Source of the DNA: an uncultured Cytophagales bacterium
GTDB lineage: Bacteria > Bacteroidota > Bacteroidia > Cytophagales > Cyclobacteriaceae
Reading direction: 5' to 3'
DNA length: 64,000 nt
NCBI GenBank assembly: GCA_913057175.1
Contig: CAJXNP010000013.1
Coordinates: 186,001 to 250,000, forward strand
This document shows positions 54,717-63,223 of this stretch, one piece after another (positions within the stretch are counted from its first letter, which is position 1; the number at the start of each line of letters is the position of its first letter). The position numbers and the translations under genes are program-made. The notes under the pieces were generated by a model. The model had not been told where the DNA came from. It saw only the letters and a list, made by a program, of their open reading frames with translations, and ran no database searches.

Positions 54717-55814
54717 TTATGTGTAAAGAATTGGATTTGTATTTACCTTGGTAAAACGGAGTGCAATATTAGGAAATTTTTTATTTAAAATCTCATATAA
54801 GAGGTCTTTTGTAAATTTTTCACTTTCATAATGTCCTATATCGGCAATAAGTAGCTTTCCTTCCGCATCAAAGAACTCATGATACTTAAAATCCGAAGAA
54901 ACAAAAGCATCGGCGCCTTTAGCTTTAGCAACCGGTAAAAGAAATGAACCAGCGCCTCCGCAAACGGCTATTCTTTTGATTTTCCTTGTGCTAAAATGGG
55001 TGTGTTTGACAACCTTCAGTTCCATTTTTTCCTTCAGGAATGCAATGAATTCTTCACCGGATAACTCGCTTTTCAGTTCACCGATCATTCCACTGCCGAT
55101 CAGTTGATTTTCGTTGGCCAGGTCATGGAGGTAATGAGCAACTTCCTCATAGGGATGGGCTTTTCTCAGCGCCTGCATCACCTTGCCTTTTATATGACTT
55201 GGAAAAATTACTTCCACCCGGTCTTCATTCACATGTTCAAGCTTTCCCCGCTCACCAATGTGAGGATTGGCGCCTTCATCGGGAAGGAATGTCCCCGTTC
55301 CATTCATTTTAAAACTACAGTTTGCATATTGACCAATGTGACCTGCTCCCGCCCGAAACAATGCATCCAATACCTGTGAGGAGTTTTCTGTTGGAATAAA
55401 GGTTGTTAGTTTGCTAAGTGTGTCGTTTTTGGGTTGTAGAATTTGTAAACGATCCAATTCAAGCAACTCAGAAATTTTGTTGTTAACTCCATTGTGAACA
55501 CTGTCCAGGTTCGTATGGGTCGCATAAATGCAGATGTCATTTTGAATGGCTTTGATCACCGTTCGCTCGACATAATTACTTCCCGTCAGCTTTTTGAGTC
55601 CCCTAAAAATAATGGGATGGTGGGCAATGATAAGGTTGCAGTTGTTTTCTATTGCATCTTGTATCACCTCTTCCGTGACATCCAATGTGATCAAAGCACC
55701 GGTCAGCTCTTTTAGATCGTCACCGACCAGCAACCCGGCATTGTCATACGATTCCTGGTAGGCTCTTGGTGCATATTGATCTAAATAAGAGATGATCTCT
55801 TTAATATTTGACAT
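54717..55814 (-). CDS. Nif3-like dinuclear metal-centre hexameric protein
   Basis: A 365-residue NIF3/YqfO-family protein. Metal ligands appear in IAHHPIIFRGLKKL, the ATHTNLDSV loop, and the C-terminal IADIGHYESEKF. An internal PII/CutA-like insertion (about 130-235; VIFPSHIKGKVMQALRKAHPYEEVAHY) is the long-form feature. Relatives bind two metals and may act as GTP cyclohydrolase-like or adenine-related hydrolases; the true substrate is unresolved. It heads the minus-strand unit with the zinc-ribbon and TPR genes and is divergent from lpxK. Confidence 0.92.
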   Translation of the reverse strand: MSNIKEIISYLDQYAPRAYQESYDNAGLLVGDDLKELTGALITLDVTEEVIQDAIENNCNLIIAHHPIIFRGLKKLTGSNYVERTVIKAIQNDICIYATHTNLDSVHNGVNNKISELLELDRLQILQPKNDTLSKLTTFIPTENSSQVLDALFRAGAGHIGQYANCSFKMNGTGTFLPDEGANPHIGERGKLEHVNEDRVEVIFPSHIKGKVMQALRKAHPYEEVAHYLHDLANENQLIGSGMIGELKSELSGEEFIAFLKEKMELKVVKHTHFSTRKIKRIAVCGGAGSFLLPVAKAKGADAFVSSDFKYHEFFDAEGKLLIADIGHYESEKFTKDLLYEILNKKFPNIALRFTKVNTNPILYT

Positions 55815-55862
55815 AATTATTGAAATTTGCGGAGCTAAAATTAAGAAATTGCGTAGAGCACA

Positions 55863-56918
55863 GTGAATTTTTTTCAGATACTTTTATTTCCATTTGCCAT
55901 CATTTACGACATAATCACCCGTTTTCGGAATCACTTATTTGATATCGGGTACATGAAATCTATGAAGTTTGATGTGCCTGTCGTAAGTGTTGGGAATATC
56001 ATCGCCGGTGGATCCGGCAAAACTCCGATGGTTGAGTACCTCATTAATTTGTTGAGTAGAGAACATCATGTATGCACCCTCAGCAGGGGATATGGTCGCC
56101 GTACCAGAGGTTTTAGATTAGTCAATGAAAACGACAGCGCTTTGACAGTGGGCGATGAACCACTCCAAATATTTCAGAAATTCCAGCCAAAAATACAGGT
56201 CGCGGTTGGAGAGGAGAGGGTTACCGCAGTGCCTGAAATTCTTTTTTACAAACCTGAGACAAATCTGATCATTCTTGATGATGCTTTCCAGCACAGATAT
56301 GTCACTCCACATTTTAGCATTCTTTTAACGGAATATTCGCGGCCATTTTATACCGACTTTGTTCTTCCATCCGGTCTGTTGCGGGAAGCCAGAAAGGGCG
56401 CCAAAAGAGCTGATTTGATTGTGGTAACAAAATGTCCCGATACATTGGAAAAGAAAGAAGCGAAAGCAATTGCCGGGAAGGTCCATAAATATGCTAAGGG
56501 AAAGAACGTTTTTTTCTCCGGAATAGAATATGGGGATCTCATAAGTTTTTCTGGCAAAGAGATCAGAAAAACAAATCAACTCATTCTTGTGTCAGGAATA
56601 GGGAATCCACAGCCATTTCAGGCTTATCTAAATAAAAATTTTGAGCTGATTGATTCCATCAGGTTTCCGGATCATTACAAATTCAGGGAAAGTGATGTTC
56701 AGAAAATAATTGATATGGCCCGATCATTTAAGAATAAAATCAGCGTTGTCACCACAGAAAAAGATTTCGTAAGGTTGAAACCTTTTCAAAAAATGATCTC
56801 GGAAAGCGGAATTGATTTTTGTTACATACCGATCGAGTGCGATTTTCTTTTTGAAAAAAATAAGTTTGACAAGATGGTTTCGGATGCTATTATCGCAGTG
56901 AAAAGGAAAGATTATTGA
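55863..56918 (+). CDS. lpxK: Tetraacyldisaccharide 4'-kinase
   Basis: A 351-residue kinase of lipid A synthesis, inner-membrane associated. It begins FFQILLFPFAIIYDIITRF, the membrane helix typical of LpxK, followed by the ATP loop SVGNIIAGGSGKTPM (about 42-56) and LSRGYGRRTRGF. The GTG at 55863 is accepted as start because the family N-terminus begins here and no ATG is available. The last base of the stop overlaps the ATG of the next gene (TGATG), so the two are coupled. Confidence 0.94.
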   Translation: MNFFQILLFPFAIIYDIITRFRNHLFDIGYMKSMKFDVPVVSVGNIIAGGSGKTPMVEYLINLLSREHHVCTLSRGYGRRTRGFRLVNENDSALTVGDEPLQIFQKFQPKIQVAVGEERVTAVPEILFYKPETNLIILDDAFQHRYVTPHFSILLTEYSRPFYTDFVLPSGLLREARKGAKRADLIVVTKCPDTLEKKEAKAIAGKVHKYAKGKNVFFSGIEYGDLISFSGKEIRKTNQLILVSGIGNPQPFQAYLNKNFELIDSIRFPDHYKFRESDVQKIIDMARSFKNKISVVTTEKDFVRLKPFQKMISESGIDFCYIPIECDFLFEKNKFDKMVSDAIIAVKRKDY

Positions 56919-58783
56919 TGAAAAGGACTTTTTATATAGCATTATTATCAGTCGGATTGTTCTTTATCTTTTCATTTCCTGCTTTTTCACAAATCCTGGA
57001 TGATTCAACCAAATTGGTTTATGGTGCCTATACTACCTATTACACGACTTTTGACCGATTAAAAAACAACAATTACCTGTTGACAAAGATCGACACCCTG
57101 GTCGATGGGTTACACAACTTTGATTATGTATCCAAAGGTGATTACAAGTACCAGGACCTTGGCGTAATAGGAACATCCATTCGACCGATTTATTACGAGC
57201 CTACAGAGCAAATTGGCGCCAGATCGGGCTTTGATAGCTACAGCCATTATTATCTGGATAAAGAAAATATTACTTTTTTCGATTCAAAATCACCTTATAC
57301 TCTGATCAATGCAAGTTTTGGAGGAGGCAGGAGATCCATGACAACTGTTAAACACGCCCGCAACATTACACCTTACTGGAACGCAGGGTTTCACTTTCGC
57401 AGGATGAGCATCGAAAAACAGATTAATTCAAGTGGTAGGAATGACCGGCAGGTAGTTTCGACGGCCTATTATTTTCATACACACTACCAGGCTCCGAGTG
57501 AAAAATACGTGGGTTTGCTGGCTTTTTCAAGATCCAATCATGAGGTGCAGGAAAATGGCGGCGTAGATTCAGTAGGTTTTTTAGTTTTTCCCGGGGATTA
57601 TTTCGATCCGGATGCAAATGTAAATTTGGAAAATGCTGAATCCACCGATCTACGGCTGGATTTTATCACTTATCACGAATATAAATGGAAAAGACCTCTT
57701 AATATTTATTTGTTTTGGGAGCAGATTGGGAATAAGTATAAATTCGAAGATTTTGCCATTGATCAGGCACCGGACAACAGCTTTTTCGACCAGGTTCTGA
57801 TCAATCCCGATTCGACTACAGATCGCGTGCGTTACAGACAATCAATATATGAGGGAGGCATAAAAGGGACTTACGGAGGATTTTATTACAACCTTCATGT
57901 CAAGCTCAGGAAGGTGAATTACCTTGAAATTTACCTTCCCGATGAAATCAATCGATGGGAGTCGTATGGTGGGTTTAATCTGCGATTTGATTTTGATAGC
58001 CTGAAAAATCATTCCATTGATGCAAAGGGTGAGTATCTTGTCGCAGGTGGTTATTTTCTTCGTGGGGATTATACTAACAAATATTTCAGCGCTACGTACC
58101 AACGAACCCGCTACCAACCAACCATCATGCAAGAAAGCTATTTTGGAAACCACGACGAATGGTATAATGATTTCGACCCCATCAATTCAGATTACATCAG
58201 GGGGAAAATTGACTTCAATCTGAAAAACTTTCACCTTTCACCCAGGTTGACTTTGATCAACCTCAACCATAATGTCTATTTCAATGAAGAAGGTATTCCC
58301 GAACAGGCGGGTGGAAATGTACAGTTGCTGCATCCGGCTCTGAAATTTGACCTGCATATGTTCAATAATTCCCTTCACTGGGAAAATGAAGTGATCTATA
58401 CCCTGAAAAGTGGTGATGAACAAGCGATGAATTCAGTCAGAATACCCGAGATTTTTGCTAATTCAAAGTTGTATTTTGGAAAGCCGGTATTCAACAACAC
58501 AGTAAACGTACAGGCTGGTATTCAAGCGCATTATAACGGTGATTACCAGGGAATGGCCTACGATCCGGTTATCAGGCAGTTCCATTTACAAAACAGATTT
58601 AGCGAATCGATGGAACAGCTGGTGGTCGATGCCTTTCTGGATTTCCGCATTGATCATGTAGCTGCATTTTTGCGTTATGAACATATCAACCAGCAGACCA
58701 ACACCGGCTATTTCATCACACCCTATTATCCCGGACAAAGAAAGGTTTTTAGCCTGGGGATAAGCTGGATGTTTTTTAATTAG
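56918..58783 (+). CDS. Putative porin (Porin_10 family)
   Basis: A 621-residue outer-membrane barrel with a signal peptide (ending PAFSQ). It shows the Porin_10 features: DSTKLVYGAYTTYYTTFDRL near the N-terminus, GTSIRPIYYEP, many Tyr/Trp-rich amphipathic strands (e.g. ITPYWNAGFHFRRM) and a C-terminal FSLGISWMFFN strand ending in Phe-Asn. The start ATG overlaps the lpxK stop; the frame open upstream of it (TTG at 56915) is not used. It may function as a general channel; coupling to a lipid A kinase places it in outer-membrane building. Confidence 0.88.
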   Translation: MKRTFYIALLSVGLFFIFSFPAFSQILDDSTKLVYGAYTTYYTTFDRLKNNNYLLTKIDTLVDGLHNFDYVSKGDYKYQDLGVIGTSIRPIYYEPTEQIGARSGFDSYSHYYLDKENITFFDSKSPYTLINASFGGGRRSMTTVKHARNITPYWNAGFHFRRMSIEKQINSSGRNDRQVVSTAYYFHTHYQAPSEKYVGLLAFSRSNHEVQENGGVDSVGFLVFPGDYFDPDANVNLENAESTDLRLDFITYHEYKWKRPLNIYLFWEQIGNKYKFEDFAIDQAPDNSFFDQVLINPDSTTDRVRYRQSIYEGGIKGTYGGFYYNLHVKLRKVNYLEIYLPDEINRWESYGGFNLRFDFDSLKNHSIDAKGEYLVAGGYFLRGDYTNKYFSATYQRTRYQPTIMQESYFGNHDEWYNDFDPINSDYIRGKIDFNLKNFHLSPRLTLINLNHNVYFNEEGIPEQAGGNVQLLHPALKFDLHMFNNSLHWENEVIYTLKSGDEQAMNSVRIPEIFANSKLYFGKPVFNNTVNVQAGIQAHYNGDYQGMAYDPVIRQFHLQNRFSESMEQLVVDAFLDFRIDHVAAFLRYEHINQQTNTGYFITPYYPGQRKVFSLGISWMFFN

Positions 58784-58885
58784 AATAAGTGGTATCATGT
58801 TTGCGAGTCATAACATGAAATTGAGTTGACGTATCAGAATTCCAATTCAAATCAACTATATTGATTCACCTTAAATTTTTTAACC

Positions 58886-59476
58886 ATGAAAAAAATAGCC
58901 CTTATTTTTTTTATTGTTTTGTCAATAAGCCAATCTGCATTCTCCCAGAAAGACTATCGAGAGGGATACATTGTGACCAATAAAGGCGATACACTTTTTG
59001 GAAAGGTGAAGGATCGCAAGGTGCGTACATTTAATTCCGTTTTATACGATAAGATCAGGTTTAAACAACCAAAATCCGGATGGTTTCCAAAGAAATACCG
59101 TCCGGCTGAAATTCTTGGCTATGGGTATGATGATATGCATTTCAGGAGTCTTCCTTTTACGTCAGAAGGCAATTTGTTTCGTCCTACCACCACCTTCGCT
59201 TATGGGGAACTGTATTTTGTAAAAATAGTCATAGATGGCCGGCTAAGCCTGATCGAGTCTGAATACATCGATGATGAAACGGGGTACATTACCAGCAAAC
59301 TCTATCTGAAGAAAAAAGATGAAATGACATATGCGTTAGTTCCTATGATCTCATTCAGGAAGAAAATGGCTGAATATTTTTCTGATGTTGATGAAATAAA
59401 AGAAAAGATCCAATCAAGGGAATACCGATTGAGGGATATTAGAGAAATTGTCAGGGAATATAACGAACAGATCTAA
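58886..59476 (+). CDS. Exported protein of unknown function (GYIVTNKGDTL type)
   Basis: A 196-residue protein with a signal peptide (ending SAFSQ). The segment YREGYIVTNKGDTLFGKVKD (26-45) is a module common at the start of uncharacterised Bacteroidota proteins. It is followed by YRPAEILGYGYDDMHF and a charged helical end (RDIREIVREYNEQI). No enzyme motif. The 205 bases downstream contain TATATTTG (59631-59638), a -7-like box for the next gene. Confidence 0.72.
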   Translation: MKKIALIFFIVLSISQSAFSQKDYREGYIVTNKGDTLFGKVKDRKVRTFNSVLYDKIRFKQPKSGWFPKKYRPAEILGYGYDDMHFRSLPFTSEGNLFRPTTTFAYGELYFVKIVIDGRLSLIESEYIDDETGYITSKLYLKKKDEMTYALVPMISFRKKMAEYFSDVDEIKEKIQSREYRLRDIREIVREYNEQI

Positions 59477-59681
59477 TTTCTCTATTCTTCTGTTCTTAAA
59501 ACTTTTGTCGTAAAAATGTAACGATACTTAATTTCTTAAGAACTTCTCGTTCAATACTTAATAAATTTTGATTATTGTTCTCAGGTAATAAATCATCAAA
59601 AAATAAACCACATCTCCTTTCCAACACTTTTATATTTGCCCACATTAAGTAACAATATTTTTTAAAATTTAACTGATAATA

Positions 59682-60158
59682 ATGAAAAAGGCATTAGTAT
59701 TTTTTTGTGTGGTAGGTTTGTTAGCAGGGTGTAGTAATGATGATGAAGGAAATGAAAGCATTTCAAATTTGGAATTATTGGCTGGTAAGGTTAGCAAGGT
59801 ATGGAATGTGACTTCAGAAACACCTGTTGATGAAGAATGTCCCGTAGATTCACCAAGAAATCTGGATAATTCATGGACATTTTTTAATGATGGGTCATTT
59901 TTATATGATCATGGGACTGTTACTGAGGATGAATCAGAATGTGGTGATTTAGTTAATTTAACTGGTACATGGGAATTTACCAGTAACGAAACTAAATTAA
60001 AAGTGATTGCACTATATGAGACAGGTAATCCGGCCAATGAGTTTGATGATGTGCTATTTGAGGTTGATTTGGTGGAGTTGACTGAAAATCAATTTAAGTT
60101 AAGTGAAATTGATCAGGATACTCAAATAAAATATGTTATTACTTTTAATACTAAATAA
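59682..60158 (+). CDS. Lipocalin-like lipoprotein
   Basis: A 158-residue lipoprotein: lipobox LLAGC (Cys17), then an acidic stretch and a beta-rich region with LLAGKVSKVWNVTS, NSWTFFNDGSFLYDHG and GTWEFTSNETKLKVIAL, the pattern of lipocalin-like domains in Bacteroidota. It may bind a small hydrophobic ligand at the outer membrane. A -7-like TATATTTG sits at 59631-59638, about 44 bases before the start; no clear -33 was seen. Confidence 0.78.
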   Translation: MKKALVFFCVVGLLAGCSNDDEGNESISNLELLAGKVSKVWNVTSETPVDEECPVDSPRNLDNSWTFFNDGSFLYDHGTVTEDESECGDLVNLTGTWEFTSNETKLKVIALYETGNPANEFDDVLFEVDLVELTENQFKLSEIDQDTQIKYVITFNTK

Positions 60159-60330
60159 GTCATTGATGACTAACAACAGGGTCTTTTGAAGATCCTGTTG
60201 AACACACCTATCTGGATTTTTTAATTTTCTTTTTAGGCTTTACCAATAAGTAGAAAATACTTCAATTTATTGATCTACATTATATCTTGAAGAACAATAG
60301 GTTGCTTATTTTTTATATAATCTTAGTAGA

Positions 60331-61053
60331 ATGAAATACTCTTTAAACGCATTTGTTTTATTTTTCTTTTTATCAATCCCATATGCTAACTGCCAGAACC
60401 AGGAAAAGAGCGAATCCGGTTTTATTGTAGGATTAAGAAATGGTAACGTAATCCACCCTCAGTCCCTGCAATACAAAGCGCCTATGTTTACGAAACCATT
60501 TCTTTTGGTGAATGGTGAGGAAAAGATTGAAGTGGAAAAAGTTCAATATTATCAGGATGAAACAGGTTATTATGTATGGAAATACGTCAATGACTTTGAA
60601 GGGGAAGTAAAACTAAAAAGGGAAATCAGTGGTGAAATAAGCGCATATTCCAGGATAACCACTCAGTACATGTATAATGAATATGGTGGTTCTTACAGCT
60701 CTACCAGGATCGATTACTTCCAAAAAGGGTATGATTCTGTTGAGAAAATTAAATTCAACAATTTAAGATTAGCTCTTTATGGAAATGATGAGAGTATAGC
60801 AAAGATGAATGAAGTCAAAGTTTTACGAGCTATCAATGCAACTGCTTATGTAGTGGGTGCAGGATTGATCATTGGAGGTATAGCTCATACGAGTAAACTA
60901 AATGAAGAATCCGGATCTCCACCTTATGATGATGTTTCCGTAAAGATCTCCCCCTTGCTGTTTGTAGGAGCAGCTGCATTTACGATCCCGCTCTTTACCG
61001 CTAAGCCCAAAAGAGAAAAAATGCTGGAAGCGATAAGGATCTATAACCGGTAG
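60331..61053 (+). CDS. Exported protein of unknown function with membrane helices
   Basis: A 240-residue protein: signal peptide (ending ANCQNQ), then GFIVGLRNGNVIHPQSLQYK and VEKVQYYQDETGYYVWK, a pattern I associate with a family of Bacteroidota exported proteins that share the N-terminal part with the gene at 58886. Two hydrophobic segments (about residues 168-187, AYVVGAGLIIGGIA; 208-223, LLFVGAAAFTIPLF) suggest membrane attachment. No function is assignable. Confidence 0.68.
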   Translation: MKYSLNAFVLFFFLSIPYANCQNQEKSESGFIVGLRNGNVIHPQSLQYKAPMFTKPFLLVNGEEKIEVEKVQYYQDETGYYVWKYVNDFEGEVKLKREISGEISAYSRITTQYMYNEYGGSYSSTRIDYFQKGYDSVEKIKFNNLRLALYGNDESIAKMNEVKVLRAINATAYVVGAGLIIGGIAHTSKLNEESGSPPYDDVSVKISPLLFVGAAAFTIPLFTAKPKREKMLEAIRIYNR

Positions 61054-61467
61054 CTCAGCGGCAATCCAATCACCCCAAAATACGACAAATCCAAATTCAG
61101 ACAATGTTGGGAGGGCTGACCATTCAAACTTTTTGACTCATTTAACGAGGTTTCTGCCAATAGTAGGCCGGAGTCAGCTTCCAAAACCGTCCGCTAACAC
61201 ACCCTGCGCTATGACGGTGTGGAGAGTAATTGAAAACGCCATCTGCATCAAACCAAAAAGTTAACCGTTCAACTCTGAAAAGTTAACCGTATCAAATCAA
61301 AAGGTTAAGCGGTCAACTTTCAAAAGTTAACCGTATCAAATTTTGATCGTCGTCATTTCCAACCAGACACCCTGAAATTTGACGTTTCAGTGCGACAAAA
61401 ACCCAATCTTTTCTGAATTTTTTCATTTCCCCTTTGTAATTTTCAGCTTCCATCAATTCCAATAATA
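61054..61467. other. 414-base intergenic region with degenerate 44-bp repeat at its centre
   Basis: Beyond the tandem repeat at 61255-61345, the region contains no recognised gene, promoter or RNA. The segment from 61054 to about 61250 is GC-richer than its surroundings. Confidence 0.5.
61255..61345. repeat. Composite tandem repeat (four units, two types)
   Basis: Four 21-24-base units, each starting AAAAGTTAACCG or AAAAGGTTAAGCG, lie end to end at 61255-61277, 61278-61298, 61299-61321 and 61322-61345. Units 1 and 3 continue TTCAACT/GTCAACT, units 2 and 4 continue TATCAAAT, so the true period is about 44 bases repeated twice. It is too short and too varied for a CRISPR. It could be a regulatory array or slippage product. 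Confidence 0.75.
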
Positions 61468-62049
61468 ATGCTTGGTTTGAAATTACCCACTGATCCACGC
61501 TGGGTCAATTTGGCAGGAAAGACCATTGAAGATGTATTGGCGGATCACGCTTTTTGTGAACAGAAAGCGGCATCTAGCTGCATTTCCATGATCGTCAAAT
61601 ATTCTGATTTTGAGAAGGTAGTGGAGGTCCTGACCCCTGTTGTGGCGGAAGAGTGGGGCCATTTTGAAAGAGTCATAAGGGAGTTGAATAAACGTGGGAT
61701 GCAACTGGGCAAACAACGGAAAGATGAATATGTTATTCAGCTAAGTCAATGCAAAAAGAAGGGCGGCTCTCGTGAGCAACAACTGATGGAAGACTGCATG
61801 GTCAATGCCCTGATTGAGGCCCGCAGTTGTGAGCGGTTTAAGATGCTTTGGAAAAACCTGGATGACGAAAAATTACAAAAATTTTACCACGACCTGATGG
61901 TTTCCGAGGCCAACCATTATGTGAATTTTATTGATTTGGCTAAAGAATACAATCCGGAAGAGGAGGTGAAAAAACGTCTTGAAGAATTTCTTGAGATGGA
62001 AGCCGATATTATTGAAAATATGGAGGTTCGAGGCGACAGGGTCCATTAA
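61468..62049 (+). CDS. miaE: tRNA-(ms2io6A)-hydroxylase-like protein MiaE
   Basis: A 193-residue ferritin-like di-iron protein. Metal-binding segments: HAFCEQKAASSCISM (Glu, about 32), EEWGHFERVIREL (Glu-His), IEARSCERFKML (Glu) and MVSEANHYVNFID (Glu-His). These fit MiaE, which hydroxylates isopentenyl-modified A37 of tRNA. The partner miaA/miaB genes are not in the window. The menC gene begins a few bases beyond its stop. Confidence 0.88.
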   Translation: MLGLKLPTDPRWVNLAGKTIEDVLADHAFCEQKAASSCISMIVKYSDFEKVVEVLTPVVAEEWGHFERVIRELNKRGMQLGKQRKDEYVIQLSQCKKKGGSREQQLMEDCMVNALIEARSCERFKMLWKNLDDEKLQKFYHDLMVSEANHYVNFIDLAKEYNPEEEVKKRLEEFLEMEADIIENMEVRGDRVH

Positions 62050-62056
62050 TTATTGT

Positions 62057-63148
62057 TTGGAATTGGAAGAATACGGTTTTCACATAAAGAAACTCACCTT
62101 TAAATTTAAATTTCAAGCCGGTACGTCACGTGGTATCCTCACTGAAAAGGATTCCTGGTTTGTCAGGATTTTCAATAAAAAATCACCAGATATTTTTGGA
62201 TTGGGCGAGTGTGGTCCGTTGCCGGGATTAAGTCCTGATTTTACATCTGATTACGAAAAGGAATTGTCAAAAATTTGCCAGCGAGTTCTCACTCAATTAA
62301 ACGAGCAAAAAGATGGAATTCAACCAGATGAAATACTGGATTCGATTCAGGTTAGCTTTCCTTCCGTTAAATTTGGGATTGAAACTGCGTTACTGGACCT
62401 TGTCAATGGAGGCAGAAGAAAGATCGTGGACAACCCGTTTTTTGATGAGAATAAACCTGTTTCGATTAACGGTCTGGTGTGGATGGGAAAGAAAGATTTC
62501 ATGCTTAAACAGGTGGAGGAAAAGATCGCACAGGGATATACCTGCATTAAAATAAAAGTAGGGGCAATAGCTTTTGATGAGGAACTAAGTATTATTAAAC
62601 ACATCCGAAAGAAATTTTCAAAAGATCAGATAATTATCAGGTTGGATGCAAACGAGGCTTTTTCAGAAGATAATGTAATGAAGGTGCTGAATGAATATTC
62701 CAGATTTGACATCCATTCCATTGAACAGCCTGTCAAACAAGGTCAAAGTGAATTGATGGCTAAAGTTTGTAAGGAATCACCTATTCCCATCGCATTGGAT
62801 GAAGAACTGATAGGCGTGGAAAATAAATATGAACTATTGGCAGTCATTCGTCCACAGTATATTATTTTGAAACCTACTTTGATTGGAGGGATAAGGGAGT
62901 CAAAATTATGGATCGAAGAGGCAGAAAAGTTAAATATTGGTTGGTGGATGACATCTCTGCTGGAAGCAAATATAGGGTTGAATGCCATAGCGCAACTGAC
63001 GTCCGCATTAAAAGTGAATTTACCTCAGGGACTTGGCACAGGACAGCTTTATAAAAATAACATCCCTTCTCCATTATTCATTGACCAGGGAAAACTTTTT
63101 TATCACCCGGATAAGCATTGGGGCTTGCAAATGTTAAATCGATCATGA
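62057..63148 (+). CDS. menC: o-Succinylbenzoate synthase
   Basis: A 363-residue enolase-superfamily enzyme of menaquinone synthesis. N-terminal capping motif FQAGTSRGILTEKDSWFV. Catalytic Lys in CIKIKVG (KxK), metal ligands in RLDANEAF (Asp), SIEQPV (Glu) and ALDEELIG (Asp), and the second Lys in IILKPTLIGG. No ATG fits; the frame continues back into miaE. TTG codons at 62057 and 62063 (7 and 13 bases after the miaE stop) give family-like N-termini. Dipeptide epimerases share the fold, but the AGTSRG opening fits MenC. Confidence 0.88.
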   Translation: MELEEYGFHIKKLTFKFKFQAGTSRGILTEKDSWFVRIFNKKSPDIFGLGECGPLPGLSPDFTSDYEKELSKICQRVLTQLNEQKDGIQPDEILDSIQVSFPSVKFGIETALLDLVNGGRRKIVDNPFFDENKPVSINGLVWMGKKDFMLKQVEEKIAQGYTCIKIKVGAIAFDEELSIIKHIRKKFSKDQIIIRLDANEAFSEDNVMKVLNEYSRFDIHSIEQPVKQGQSELMAKVCKESPIPIALDEELIGVENKYELLAVIRPQYIILKPTLIGGIRESKLWIEEAEKLNIGWWMTSLLEANIGLNAIAQLTSALKVNLPQGLGTGQLYKNNIPSPLFIDQGKLFYHPDKHWGLQMLNRS

Positions 63149-63223
63149 TAAAAAACTAAGATCGTAACTAGACTTTAATAACAAGCAATATATTTGTTCC
63201 CAAAATTGATAATTGAATAAGCG

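Noticed and set aside
61255-61345. Possible CRISPR array
   Set aside because: Units are 21-24 bases without unique spacers and no cas gene is near.
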